Shown: positions 1-10,702 of the stretch, in pieces
Numbering within the stretch: the first letter of the stretch is position 1
How the letters are laid out: every line of letters begins with the position of its first letter
DNA from: Novosphingobium sp.
GTDB taxonomy: Bacteria; Pseudomonadota; Alphaproteobacteria; Sphingomonadales; Sphingomonadaceae
Direction of reading: 5' to 3'
Assembly (NCBI GenBank): GCA_024236175.1
Contig: JACKKY010000001.1
Location: forward strand, 496,001 to 560,000
DNA: 64,000 nt
Notes under the pieces: generated by a model
What the model was told of the DNA's origin: nothing
What the model saw: only the letters and a program-made list of their open reading frames with translations
The model's database searches: none
Position numbers and translations under genes: made by a program

Positions 1-276
1 CGCGTGGTCGGCATTTCCAAGCTGGCGCGGGTGCTGCACGGCTTCGCCCACCGCCTGCAGGTGCAGGAGCGCCTCACCGCCGAAGTCGCGCAATGCATCT
101 GGGACCACCTGAAACCGCAGGGCGTGGCCGTCGTCATCGAAGCGCAGCACGGCTGCATGACCGGGCGCGGCGTCTGCACGCCGGGCGTCGGCATGGTGAC
201 GAGCCGGCTGATGGGCTGCTTCCTCGACGATCCGAAAAGCCGCGAGGAAATACTTTCACTGATGGGGCGCTGCTGA
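1..276 (+). CDS. folE: GTP cyclohydrolase I, C-terminal part (5' truncated by window edge)
   Basis: The reading frame is open from base 1 and ends at TGA 274-276, so about the last 91 residues of FolE are present. The enzyme converts GTP to 7,8-dihydroneopterin triphosphate, the first step of folate synthesis, and also supplies the queuosine pathway. Visible family blocks are VVGISKLARV at the very start, RLQVQERLT, and VVIEAQHGCMTGRGV, which carries a conserved His-Cys pair of the zinc/active site. The C-terminus is of normal family length. The true start lies upstream of the window. queF, also a 7-deazaguanine pathway gene, lies about 1.2 kb away, which fits but does not prove a functional link. 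Confidence 0.95.
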   Translation, partial: RVVGISKLARVLHGFAHRLQVQERLTAEVAQCIWDHLKPQGVAVVIEAQHGCMTGRGVCTPGVGMVTSRLMGCFLDDPKSREEILSLMGRC

Positions 277-321
277 AGCTGCGTCCCGGTCTGGCGGCAA
301 CACGGAACGGTAGGACACACG

Positions 322-1290
322 ATGCGGATCGGGATCGTCGGAGCCGGCATGGCGGGCCTTGCCTGTGCGCGGGTGCTTGCGGATCGCGGCGGCGACATAT
401 GGCTGTTCGACAAGGGCAGAGGCCCGGGCGGCCGCATGTCGACGCGCCGCGTCGCGACACCCCTCGGCGAGGCCGCGTTCGACCATGGCGCGCAATATTT
501 CACGGCGCGCCACCCCCGCTTCGTCGAAGTCGTGAACGGATGGCAGCATCGCGGGCTGGTTGCGCCATGGCCCGAAGCCCATGCGGAAGCCTGGGTGGGC
601 GTGCCGGGAATGAACGCCGTGATCGGCGACATGGCGCGTCGCCACAAGGTTGCCTTCGGCGAGATCGTCAAATCGCTGGAGCAGCGCGGCGACGGCTGGC
701 ATTTCCGGCTCGATGCGGGAGTGGCCGGTCCTTTCGACCTGGCGATCCTGGCGGTTCCCGCCGAACAGGCGGCAACGCTGATTTCCCTGCATGATTTCGA
801 GATGGCGCGGGTTGCGATTCGCGCCCGCTCGAAACCGTGCTGGACGGGCCTTTTCGCATTCGGCGAGCGGCTTGCGACCGCGCAGGACGTCTTCAGGGAC
901 CGGGGCATCATCGCCTGGGCCGCGCGAAACAGCGCGAAGCCCGGCCGCAGGGGTCCGGAAAGCTGGGTGGTGCAGGCCCAGCCGAGCTGGACCGAGGCCC
1001 ATTGCGAAGACGATCGGGACGATGTTTCGCAGGCCCTGCTCGATGCGCTGGCAAGCGAACTGGGGGTGGCGCGGCCCGATCCCGTCGCCGCCGCCGCGCA
1101 TCGCTGGCGGTTCGCCATGTCCAACGGCACCGGCGACCAGGCCCTGTGGAACCCGGGAAAGCAGCTCGGCGTCTGCGGCGACTGGCTGATGGGACCCCGG
1201 GTCGAATCCGCCTGGCTGTCCGGGCACCTGCTGGGCCAGCGCATCGTCGGCAATGCGGATGACGGAGAAGCATACCTGCGCACGGCGTGA
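322..1290 (+). CDS. FAD/NAD(P)-dependent amine-oxidase-like flavoprotein (renalase-like)
   Basis: 322-residue soluble flavoprotein. An N-terminal dinucleotide-binding fold is shown by GAGMAG at residues 7-12 and by the second FAD motif GRGPGGRMSTRR about 30 residues later, which is typical of the renalase / amine oxidase superfamily (bacterial renalases oxidise aberrant dihydro forms of NAD(P)H). A C-terminal stretch (GVCGDWLMGPRVESAW) matches the family's FAD-closing motif. No signal peptide or membrane segment is seen. The ATG at 322 follows folE by 45 bases on the same strand, so co-transcription is possible. The substrate cannot be told from sequence; the family call is firm but the specific reaction is not. 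Confidence 0.8.
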   Translation: MRIGIVGAGMAGLACARVLADRGGDIWLFDKGRGPGGRMSTRRVATPLGEAAFDHGAQYFTARHPRFVEVVNGWQHRGLVAPWPEAHAEAWVGVPGMNAVIGDMARRHKVAFGEIVKSLEQRGDGWHFRLDAGVAGPFDLAILAVPAEQAATLISLHDFEMARVAIRARSKPCWTGLFAFGERLATAQDVFRDRGIIAWAARNSAKPGRRGPESWVVQAQPSWTEAHCEDDRDDVSQALLDALASELGVARPDPVAAAAHRWRFAMSNGTGDQALWNPGKQLGVCGDWLMGPRVESAWLSGHLLGQRIVGNADDGEAYLRTA

Positions 1291-1360
1291 TCGATACGGC
1301 CCAAAGGTCGTATTGAGCTCCGGCGGTTTTCGGCCATCTTCGCGAACAAGGAGACAGCCC

Positions 1361-1462
1361 ATGTTCGGCACATTCAAATCGAGGCGGATCGAAGTCGCAG
1401 CCCTGGTCGCCATACTGGCACACGCCGCCGTCATTTCCGTGGCAGGCTTCGGACTTGCGTAA
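1361..1462 (+). CDS. small membrane protein, 33 residues
   Basis: Short ORF opening at ATG 1361 with a good Shine-Dalgarno (AAGGAG about 8 bases upstream). The product has a basic N-terminus (residues 6-10 include KSRR) followed by one hydrophobic stretch (about residues 12-32) that could span the membrane. No family is recognised. The strong ribosome binding site and membrane-like composition are the only support. It lies in the gap between the flavoprotein and the convergent queF. Confidence 0.45.
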   Translation: MFGTFKSRRIEVAALVAILAHAAVISVAGFGLA

Positions 1463-1504
1463 CCCGGCGGACAAGCAGGCCAGAACGTGCGACCGCTTCC
1501 GGCC

Positions 1505-1966
1505 CTACCCCCGTCCGCGATAGGGTGGCACGCCCTGGTCCGGCAGCCACAACCCTTCGGGCGGCGGGCCGGACTGCCAGAACACGTCGATCGGGATGCC
1601 GCCGCGCGGATACCAGTAGCCGCCGATCCGCAGCCACCTCGGCTTCATCTCGTCGAACAGGCGCTGGCCGATGCCGACCGTCACGTCTTCGTGGAATCCC
1701 GAATGGTTGCGGAAGGAGCCGAGGAACAGCTTCAGGCCCTTCGATTCCACGATCGTCTCGTCCGGCGCATAGTCGATCACGAGATGGGCGAAATCGGGCT
1801 GGCCCGTCACCGGGCACAGCGACGTGAATTCCGGCGCGGCGAAGCGCACCAGGTAAAGCTGGCCCTTCCTGGGGTTGGGCACGTAATCGAGCGCCGCTTC
1901 CTCAGGCGAGGCAGGCAGCGCACTCTGCTGGCCCAGATGGACGGTTTTCGGGCTTTCGTCGCTCAT
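1505..1966 (-). CDS. queF: NADPH-dependent 7-cyano-7-deazaguanine (preQ0) reductase
   Basis: Short (unimodular) QueF of 153 residues, which reduces the nitrile of preQ0 to the amine of preQ1 in queuosine synthesis. Visible signatures are the catalytic Cys in TSLCPVTGQPDF, the NADPH-binding ESKGLKLF block, and the NHSGFHED and GIPIDVFW segments. The frame is open upstream to 2047, but those extra residues do not resemble the family, so ATG 1966 (product beginning MSDESPKT) is chosen. It is transcribed divergently from the sulfurtransferase gene at 2074, sharing a gap of about 107 bases. I looked for a preQ1 riboswitch in that gap and saw none. Confidence 0.93.
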   Translation of the reverse strand: MSDESPKTVHLGQQSALPASPEEAALDYVPNPRKGQLYLVRFAAPEFTSLCPVTGQPDFAHLVIDYAPDETIVESKGLKLFLGSFRNHSGFHEDVTVGIGQRLFDEMKPRWLRIGGYWYPRGGIPIDVFWQSGPPPEGLWLPDQGVPPYRGRG

Positions 1967-2073
1967 ATGCGCAGTCCATGCCCTTGGCCGGCGCGATTGG
2001 GAAGCCCCCTCGACGCGCAGGGCCGTGCTGGCTAGTCCTTCGGGCAATCGCGCAGAAAGGAAATTCGCAAGTC

Positions 2074-2916
2074 ATGGACAGCCTCGTCACGACCGACTGG
2101 CTCGCCGGGGAAATGGTATCGGGCGACCTGCGGATCGTCGATGCGTCCTACCACCTGCCCGCCGCCGGACGTGACGCGGCCGCGGAGTACGAGGCGGCGC
2201 ATATTCCCGGCGCGGTGTTCCTCGATCTGGCAAGCCTGGTCGATGCCGCCGCTCCGGTCGAGAACACGCTGCCCCCGCCAGAGACCTTCGCACGACGGAT
2301 GGGCGAACTGGGCATCGGCGAGCACGACCGCATCGTCGTATACGACGACAGCGAGGTGAAGACGGCGGCGCGGGCGTGGTTCATGCTGAGGATGTTCGGA
2401 GCGCAACGCACCGCGATCCTCGACGGCGGGCTCGCGAAGTGGAAGGCGGAAGGCCGCCCGCTCAGCTCCGGCAGGCAATCCCCGCCCCACGCGAGATTCA
2501 GCGCGCAGGCGGCAGGCGGACGGGTGCGGAGCAAGGCCGACCTGATCGGCAATCTGGCCAGCGGCGCCGAGCAGGTCGTCGACGCGCGCGGCGCGCCGCG
2601 TTTCACCGGGGAGGAACCGGAAACCCGGCCCGGCATCGCCTCCGGCCATATCCCCGGTTCGCTGAACCTTCCCTACAAGCAGCTGTTCGATGCGGACGGG
2701 ACCTTCAGGGATACCGACGGCCTGCGCGGCGCGTTTGCGGCGGCGGGCGTCGATCTTTCGTCCCCGGTCGTGACCACCTGCGGCAGCGGCGTGACCGCCT
2801 GCGTGCTCGCCTTCGCCATGCATCTGCTCGGCAAGGTCGATTTTGCGCTCTATGACGGTAGCTGGACCGAATGGGGCGCCGATCCGCAGACGCCCAAGGC
2901 AACGGGAGCGACGTGA
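2074..2916 (+). CDS. sseA: 3-mercaptopyruvate sulfurtransferase (tandem rhodanese)
   Basis: 280-residue protein with two rhodanese domains. The N-terminal one is non-catalytic and the C-terminal one carries the active-site Cys236 in the loop CGSGVTA, the form typical of mercaptopyruvate sulfurtransferase rather than thiosulfate sulfurtransferase (usually CRxGxT/R). It transfers sulfur from 3-mercaptopyruvate to thiophilic acceptors in the cytoplasm. ATG 2074 is preceded by AAAGGA about 12 bases upstream; a longer frame back to 1978 is non-homologous. The next gene, metC, begins two bases after its stop, so the two sulfur-metabolism genes are probably one transcript. Confidence 0.9.
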   Translation: MDSLVTTDWLAGEMVSGDLRIVDASYHLPAAGRDAAAEYEAAHIPGAVFLDLASLVDAAAPVENTLPPPETFARRMGELGIGEHDRIVVYDDSEVKTAARAWFMLRMFGAQRTAILDGGLAKWKAEGRPLSSGRQSPPHARFSAQAAGGRVRSKADLIGNLASGAEQVVDARGAPRFTGEEPETRPGIASGHIPGSLNLPYKQLFDADGTFRDTDGLRGAFAAAGVDLSSPVVTTCGSGVTACVLAFAMHLLGKVDFALYDGSWTEWGADPQTPKATGAT

Positions 2917-2917
2917 A

Positions 2918-4126
2918 TTGGCGAAGGGAAACAGGCCCACATCCCCGGACACCAGGCTCGTTTCGGCCGGCCGGCGCAAGGAATGGACCGGCCCGGTCGT
3001 CAATCCGCCGGTCTGGCGCGCCAGCACGCATCTCTACGACAATATGGCCGAGCACCGCGACGGCCCCCGGCACAACGAGGACGGCCGCTTCTTCTACGGT
3101 CGCCGGGGCGCACCGACGCAGTGGGCGCTGGCCGAAGCGCTGACCGAGATCGAGCCGGGAGCGGCCGGAACCATGCTCTATCCGTCCGGCGTCGCGGCCA
3201 TCGCCGGCGCGCTGCTCACCGTGCTGCGCCCGGGCGACGTGCTGCTGATGACCGACAACGCCTATGATCCCAGCCGCGCGATGGGCAAGGGGCTGCTCAG
3301 GGATTTCGGCGTCGAGACGCGCTTCTTCGACCCGCTCGACGTGGCCGGTTTCGAAGCGACGATCTGCGGGCAGAGCCGGGCCGTGCTGCTGGAATCCCCC
3401 GGAAGCCTGACGATGGAGGTGCAGGACGTTCCCGCGCTTGCCGAAATCGCGCGCCGCCACGGGCTGGTCTCGCTGATCGACAATACCTGGGCGAGCCCGC
3501 TCGGCCTTCCCGCGCTCGAACGCGGGGTGGACATCTCGATCATGTCGCTCACCAAGCATGTCGGCGGCCATTCCGACCTGATGATGGGCAGCGTCTCGGC
3601 CGGCGAAGAGCTTTACGCCAGGCTGCGCAAGCGGGCGCAGTCGCTGGGCCAGGTGGTCTCGCCCGACGATGCGGCGCTCGCCCTGCGCGGGCTGAGGACG
3701 CTCGGCGTCAGGCTGGAGCGCGAGACGGCCAGCGCGCTGGAAGTCGCGGGCTGGCTGGCCGACCGCCCGGAAGTGGCGTTGGTGATGTGCCCGATGCTGC
3801 CCGGATCGCCCGGCCACGATCTGTGGCAACGCGATTTCACCGGCGGCTGCGGACTGTTCAGCTTCGTGCTGAAAGGCGGCGATGCAGCGCGGCGCGACCG
3901 CTTCATCGACGCGCTGGAGCTGTTCGGCATCGGCTATAGCTGGGGCGGGTTTGAAAGCCTTGCCATTCCCGTCGATCCGGCGCCGATCCGCAGCGTCGCC
4001 GCCTGGCCGCCTGCCGGTCTGGACGGAACCGATCGCTTCGGCATACGTTTATCGATCGGGCTGGAAGATCCGGCCGACCTGATCGCCGACCTGGAAAACG
4101 CCTTCGCAGCCATGGACCCGAAATGA
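2918..4126 (+). CDS. metC: PLP-dependent cystathionine beta-lyase
   Basis: About 402-residue Cys/Met-metabolism PLP enzyme, cleaving cystathionine to homocysteine, pyruvate and ammonia. The PLP-binding lysine is K213 in SLTKHVGGHSD; FYGRRGAPT near residue 64 and LIDNTWASPL are further family blocks. The frame is open back to 2843, but that part overlaps sseA and is not homologous. TTG 2918, with GGGAG about 9 bases upstream, gives a product beginning MAKGNRPTSPDT and is the best start. The last codon overlaps the MscS start (ATGA). A gamma-lyase or synthase role cannot be excluded from sequence alone. Confidence 0.88.
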   Translation: MAKGNRPTSPDTRLVSAGRRKEWTGPVVNPPVWRASTHLYDNMAEHRDGPRHNEDGRFFYGRRGAPTQWALAEALTEIEPGAAGTMLYPSGVAAIAGALLTVLRPGDVLLMTDNAYDPSRAMGKGLLRDFGVETRFFDPLDVAGFEATICGQSRAVLLESPGSLTMEVQDVPALAEIARRHGLVSLIDNTWASPLGLPALERGVDISIMSLTKHVGGHSDLMMGSVSAGEELYARLRKRAQSLGQVVSPDDAALALRGLRTLGVRLERETASALEVAGWLADRPEVALVMCPMLPGSPGHDLWQRDFTGGCGLFSFVLKGGDAARRDRFIDALELFGIGYSWGGFESLAIPVDPAPIRSVAAWPPAGLDGTDRFGIRLSIGLEDPADLIADLENAFAAMDPK

Positions 4127-5202
4127 TAACCGACAGCGCACCAGCTCCCAGTGAAAGTGCGGCGGAAGCCGCCACAGTAACGTCACCGGCTCCCGAGGCG
4201 ACGCCCGAAGCCGCCTCGTCGGTGGCCGACGAGACGCTGAAGGCGGCGGTGGGCATCAAGGAAGCCGTCGCCTCGAAAAGCCATACTGTCGGCAGCATCG
4301 TCGAAACGCTGGACAGCTACCGGATCGGCGTGGGCGACAGCTACGTGTCGCTGTGGGGCGCGCTCGTGGTCGTCATGGTGCTCGTCGCGGTCCTGGTGCT
4401 GGCGCGCGTCGGCAGCAGGCTGGCGAAGATGCTGTTCAACAAGCTCACGCGCCTCGATGCGACGCAGAGGCTGCTGGGCGAGAAGCTGGTCTCGATCGCC
4501 GTGTGGGTCATCGCGATCCTGATCGGCATCGACGTTCTCGGCATAGATCTCACCGCCCTCGCCTTCTTCTCCGGCGCCTTCGGCCTCGCCATGGGTTTCG
4601 GCCTGCAGAAGACCTTCGGCAACCTGATCTCCGGCATCATCCTGCTGATGGACCGCTCGATAAAGCCCGGCGACGTCATCGCCGTAACCGATGCCGCCGG
4701 CAACGAAAGCTTCGGCCAGATCCGCAAGATCGGCATCCGCGCGGTTTCGATCATCACCCGCGACCGCAAGGAATACCTGATTCCCAACGAGAACCTGATG
4801 ATCAACCAGGTCGAGAACTGGTCCTATTCCTCCCGCCACGTGCGCATCCAGGTGCCGGTGGGCGTTTCCTACAAGGCCGACATCAAGCAGGCCGAAGAGC
4901 TGATGCTGAAAGCCGCCGACCAATGCGATCGCGTGCTCAAGGACCCGGCTCCCACGGTCTGGCTCGACGCCTATGGCGACAGCTCGGTCAATTTCGTCAT
5001 CCATTGCTGGATCACCGATCCCGAGCAGGGGGTCGGCAATGTCCGCTCCGAAGTGCTCAAGGCGCTGTGGTGGCTGTTCAAGGAAAACGACGTCGAAATC
5101 CCCTTCCCGCAACGCGACATCAATCTGCGGGAGAACGAGGCTTTTCAGGAGCTTATCGACGCCATGCGAGACCGGCCCGCAAAGCCGGAAAACGACGCCT
5201 AA
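4123..5202 (+). CDS. MscS-family mechanosensitive channel
   Basis: 359-residue inner-membrane protein. Residues 1-65 are Ala/Glu/Pro-rich and unlike the core. Hydrophobic segments lie at roughly 75-100, 122-145 and 148-170; the last corresponds to the pore helix TM3 (FSGAFGLAMGFGLQKTFGN, small residues alternating). A beta domain follows (DVIAVTDAAGNESFGQIRKI) and then the mixed C-terminal cytosolic domain. MscS channels release solutes on hypo-osmotic shock. The ATG overlaps the metC stop by four bases (ATGA), suggesting translational coupling, though a functional link to methionine metabolism is not obvious. Confidence 0.9.
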   Translation: MITDSAPAPSESAAEAATVTSPAPEATPEAASSVADETLKAAVGIKEAVASKSHTVGSIVETLDSYRIGVGDSYVSLWGALVVVMVLVAVLVLARVGSRLAKMLFNKLTRLDATQRLLGEKLVSIAVWVIAILIGIDVLGIDLTALAFFSGAFGLAMGFGLQKTFGNLISGIILLMDRSIKPGDVIAVTDAAGNESFGQIRKIGIRAVSIITRDRKEYLIPNENLMINQVENWSYSSRHVRIQVPVGVSYKADIKQAEELMLKAADQCDRVLKDPAPTVWLDAYGDSSVNFVIHCWITDPEQGVGNVRSEVLKALWWLFKENDVEIPFPQRDINLRENEAFQELIDAMRDRPAKPENDA

Positions 5203-5270
5203 AGCTTACCTTATCGCCGCCCAAAGCATTCTCGCTGGCAATTTGCCGCGCCTGAAGCCAATTGGCGGCC

Positions 5271-6052
<782 letters not shown>

Positions 6053-6056
<4 letters not shown>

Positions 6057-6348
6057 AGATATTGACGGGCAACGACCTGAAGACGGGGGCCGTCACCTGG
6101 TGGGACGGCTCCGGCTGGTCGCTCCATGTCGAGGATTGCGCCGACGTCGGCGACAAGGGCGAGGATATCATCGCCCGCGAACAGGCCGCGCGGCGCGTCT
6201 TCGCGGCCTATGTGATCGACGGCGAGAAAACGGACGGAGGTATCCGCCCGGCGCATATCAAGGACCGCATCCGCGCGCTCGGCCCCACCGTGCGCCCCGA
6301 CCTGACGCTGAAGCCGGCCGATCCCGAAGCCGGCAACTGGGTGATCTG

Positions 6349-6349
<1 letters not shown>
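6053..6349 (+). CDS. DUF2849 family protein in sulfite reductase operon
   Basis: 98-residue cytosolic protein starting at GTG 6053, which overlaps the previous stop (GTGA), and ending one base into the next ATG (TGATG). It begins MKILTGNDLKTGAVTWWDG and matches what I recall of the DUF2849 family, small proteins encoded beside nitrite/sulfite reductase genes in alphaproteobacteria. The biochemical role is unknown; position argues for an accessory function in siroheme-dependent sulfite reduction. No metal-binding cysteine cluster is seen (a single Cys). Confidence 0.85.
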
Positions 6350-7975
<1,626 letters not shown>

Positions 7976-7983
<8 letters not shown>

Positions 7984-8404
7984 CACCCAGCTGCGCTTCC
8001 GCGACGACGAGCCGGTCGCCGATCCCGCCGTCACCGTCGACAGCTTCGGCGACCAGTCCAACGCCGCCGCCGTCCGCATCGAGCCGGGCGACGATGCGCG
8101 CGACCTGCTGCCCTTTCTCGACCGGCTGAAGCTGGTGGAAGTCAATTTCCCGGTGTTCGGCGACGGGCGCGGCTATTCCGCCGCCCGCATCCTGCGCGAG
8201 GCCGGCTACACCGGCGAGCTGCGGGCAGTGGGCGACGTGCTGATCGACCAGCTGGCGGCGATGCGCCGCTGCGGCTTCGACAGCTTCGCGCCGGAAGCGC
8301 CGCTCGATCCCGCCGACGCCGAAGCCGCGCTCGCCCGCTGGCCGGACGTCTACCAGTCGGCCGCGGATGCCCGCGCGCCGATCTGGGCCAAAAGGCATGG
8401 CTGA
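7976..8404 (+). CDS. DUF934 family protein, sulfite reductase operon accessory
   Basis: 142-residue soluble protein of the DUF934 family, usually found between sulfite reductase and cysH genes. Characteristic segments are LVEVNFPVFGDGRGYSAARI and ELRAVGDVLIDQLAAMRRCGF. The start ATG 7976 lies within the end of cysI and has a near-perfect Shine-Dalgarno (AAGGAGG, 6 bases upstream). The stop overlaps the cysH ATG. Its molecular role is not established as far as I know; strict synteny suggests assistance to the sulfite reductase, possibly electron transfer or assembly. Confidence 0.88.
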
Positions 8405-9191
8405 GCTGGTGCGCCCGGTCGACCGCATAGACACCGGCCCGCGCTTCAGCGAGGCCGATGCCGTGCGCCTGAACCGCATTTTCCACGGCAACGACACCGT
8501 GGAAATGCTGTCCAGCGTGCTGCGGGACGGCCTGGCGGGCGATGTCGCCGTGGTTTCCAGCTTCGGCGCGGAAAGTTCGGTGCTGCTGCATCTGGTGTCG
8601 CGGATCGATCCCGCGATCCCGGTGCTGTTCCTCGAAACGGGCAAGCATTTCCCCGAAACGCTCGCCTATCGCGACCTGCTGGTCGACCGGCTGGGGCTGA
8701 AGAACCTGCACAACATCGCGCCCGCCGCCGCGGTGCTGGCGGACAAGGACGAAAGCGGCCTGCGCTGGTCCTACGATCCGGACGGCTGCTGCGATATCCG
8801 CAAGGTCGTGCCGCTGGCGAACGAACTGCTGAAATTTGACGCCTCGATCACCGGGCGCAAGGCGTTCCAGTCTTCGACGCGCTCCAACCTGCCGCGTTTC
8901 GAGATCGATACCTCCGACGCCCAGGGCCGGCTCAAGATCAATCCGCTGATCGACTGGAAGCAGGACATGCTCTCCGCCTACATGGCCGAGCACGATCTCC
9001 CGCCCCATCCGCTGGTGGAGCAGGGATATCCCTCGATCGGTTGCTCGCCCTGCACCAGCAAGGTCGCAGAAGGCGAGGATCCGCGCTCGGGCCGCTGGCG
9101 CGGCTGGGACAAGACCGAATGCGGCATCCACGTCCCCGGCCAGGACGGCGGCGACGGCGACCTGCCGCCCGATTACGATCCGGTTTTCTGA
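8397..9191 (+). CDS. cysH: phosphoadenylyl-/adenylyl-sulfate reductase, [4Fe-4S] type
   Basis: 264-residue reductase of activated sulfate to sulfite, using thioredoxin. The PAPS-reductase fold is shown by VVSSFGAESSVLLHL (P-loop-like) and LFLETGKHFPETL. Cys131-Cys132 in GCCDIRK and Cys216/Cys219 in GCSPCT form the CC...CxxC set that binds a [4Fe-4S] cluster in APS-type assimilatory reductases; the catalytic Cys242 is in TECGIH. The cluster implies that APS, perhaps also PAPS, is accepted. It is last in the overlapping operon that begins with cobA, and overlaps the DUF934 stop. Confidence 0.93.
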   Translation: MAELVRPVDRIDTGPRFSEADAVRLNRIFHGNDTVEMLSSVLRDGLAGDVAVVSSFGAESSVLLHLVSRIDPAIPVLFLETGKHFPETLAYRDLLVDRLGLKNLHNIAPAAAVLADKDESGLRWSYDPDGCCDIRKVVPLANELLKFDASITGRKAFQSSTRSNLPRFEIDTSDAQGRLKINPLIDWKQDMLSAYMAEHDLPPHPLVEQGYPSIGCSPCTSKVAEGEDPRSGRWRGWDKTECGIHVPGQDGGDGDLPPDYDPVF

Positions 9192-9230
9192 CGCGGATTT
9201 CTGACGCGGGCAGGGCGACGGGATCCGGGC

Positions 9231-9635
9231 CTATCGCGCGGCCTGGTCTATCAGCGTCGCTTCCATCTCCTCGAAGCCTTCTTTCCCGTCACGCCAGAAC
9301 TTCACCTCGCCCCCGGCGATAATCGCCCAGGTACGGGCGTCGCCGCTGGCGTGGTCGCAATCGGTGGCGGACGGGACCGGGTGGCCGTCGGGATGGGAAT
9401 GGTAGTAGCCGAGCAGCTCCGGCCCGCCGGCGCGGGCCTCCTTGTGGGCGGCGAACAACGCCATCGGATCGATCTCGAAGCGCGTCGCCCGGTCCTGCGC
9501 GACATTGGCGGCGGGGCGTGCCTGCGTGACCACGCCGTCCCGGCCCAGCAGCAGGCCGCAGCATTCCTCCGGCGCGGCCCGGGCCGCTTCTTCGAGAAGT
9601 GTGGCAATCACGCCACTTGTCACTTGCAGGTCCAT
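9231..9635 (-). CDS. Mov34/MPN/PAD-1 (JAMM) metallopeptidase-like protein
   Basis: 134-residue JAMM-fold protein. The catalytic set is visible: Glu in PEECCGLLLG, then HSHPDGHPVPSATDCD, matching the HxHP...SxxD zinc-binding motif. Bacterial members cleave isopeptide or small-substrate bonds, for example in cysteine biosynthesis or phenylacetate systems, but this one has no diagnostic neighbour. ATG 9635 with AGGA 7 bases upstream is preferred over the in-frame TTG at 9641. It is divergent from the pseudouridine synthase gene, with start codons only about 16 bases apart. Being next to cysH, a role in sulfur transfer is conceivable but speculative. Confidence 0.82.
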   Translation of the reverse strand: MDLQVTSGVIATLLEEAARAAPEECCGLLLGRDGVVTQARPAANVAQDRATRFEIDPMALFAAHKEARAGGPELLGYYHSHPDGHPVPSATDCDHASGDARTWAIIAGGEVKFWRDGKEGFEEMEATLIDQAAR

Positions 9636-9651
9636 CCCCAAATCCTAGCCC

Positions 9652-10602
9652 ATGTCCGGGGGGGAAAGCATCATCGAAGGCGTGATCGCCACGGGCGGCC
9701 AGCGGCTCGACAAGGCGCTGGCCGAAGCGAGCGGGCTGTCGCGCGAAAGGGTAAAGGCGCTGATCGGCGAAGGCCGCGTTTATCTGGACGGCAAGGCGGC
9801 AGGCCAGCCCTCGCTGAAGCCCGCCGAAGGCACGCCGTTCCGGATAGAAGTTCCCGCTCCCGTTCCCGCCGAGGCCGAGGCGCAGGATATCCCGCTCGAT
9901 ATCGTCTACGAGGACGAGCACCTGCTGGTGGTCGACAAGCCGGCCGGTCTGGTGGTCCATCCCGCCGCGGGCAATCTCGACGGCACGCTGGTCAACGCCC
10001 TGCTCCATCACTGCAAGGGCAAGCTTTCCGGGATCGGCGGCGTGGCGCGGCCCGGCATCGTCCACCGCATCGACAAGGACACGTCGGGGCTGCTCGTCGT
10101 CGCCAAGACCGACGCGGCGCACGAGGGGCTGGCGAAGCAGTTCGCGGATCATTCGATCGAGCGCGCCTATCTGGCGATCGTCGCCGGGCGGCCCATCCCG
10201 CCGTCGGGAACTGTAACCGGCGCGATCGGCCGGTCGAATACCAACCGCAAGAAGATGGCGCTGGTGGACGATGGCCGGGGCAAGCATGCAGTGACCCATT
10301 ACAAGGTGCTCGAACAGTTCGACGATGCGGCGCTGGTGGAATGCCGGCTGGAAACCGGCAGGACCCACCAGGTGCGCGTTCACATGGCGTCAATCGGCCA
10401 TCCGCTATTGGGAGACCCAGTCTATGGACGCGTTCCCCCCCGAATCAGGCCGATTCTCGCGGCCCACGATTTCCGCCGACAGGCCCTCCACGCGGCCGAA
10501 CTGGGCTTCATCCACCCCGTTTCCGGCCAGGAAATGCGCTTTACCAGCGAACCTCCGTCCGATTTCCGGACCATTTTGGTCGAATTTAGCGGAAATCGGT
10601 GA
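9652..10602 (+). CDS. rluD: RluA/RluD-family 23S rRNA pseudouridine synthase
   Basis: 316-residue enzyme with an N-terminal S4 RNA-binding domain (about residues 17-75, RLDKALAEASGLSRERVKALI) followed by the RluA-type catalytic domain. The catalytic Asp lies in HRIDKDTSGLLVVAK, and LETGRTHQVRVHM is another family block. The enzyme isomerises uridines in large-subunit rRNA. RluD-like specificity (helix 69) is inferred from the S4 domain and overall length, not proven. The gene lies immediately upstream of rpoH on the same strand. Confidence 0.88.
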   Translation: MSGGESIIEGVIATGGQRLDKALAEASGLSRERVKALIGEGRVYLDGKAAGQPSLKPAEGTPFRIEVPAPVPAEAEAQDIPLDIVYEDEHLLVVDKPAGLVVHPAAGNLDGTLVNALLHHCKGKLSGIGGVARPGIVHRIDKDTSGLLVVAKTDAAHEGLAKQFADHSIERAYLAIVAGRPIPPSGTVTGAIGRSNTNRKKMALVDDGRGKHAVTHYKVLEQFDDAALVECRLETGRTHQVRVHMASIGHPLLGDPVYGRVPPRIRPILAAHDFRRQALHAAELGFIHPVSGQEMRFTSEPPSDFRTILVEFSGNR

Positions 10603-10607
10603 ATTTT

Positions 10608-10620
10608 TGTGCTATAAGAA
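10608..10620 (+). promoter_or_regulatory. candidate extended -10 promoter for rpoH
   Basis: TGTGCTATAAG at about 10608-10618 contains TG-C-TATAAG, an extended -10 hexamer, in an AT-richer stretch between rluD and rpoH. No well-placed -35 was found. Position about 80 bases before the rpoH start is plausible. Confidence 0.35.
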
Positions 10621-10702
10621 ACCTCAAGTGGCCGCGACCGATTGATGCCAGTTAAGGGTTCGTCAACCGTTGGCCGACACAAAAGGACAGGTGAGTAAGA
10701 CA

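Noticed and set aside
1967..2073. preQ1 riboswitch upstream of queF
   Set aside because: The gap lacks the characteristic A-rich pseudoknot tail and C-rich loop of known preQ1 aptamers.
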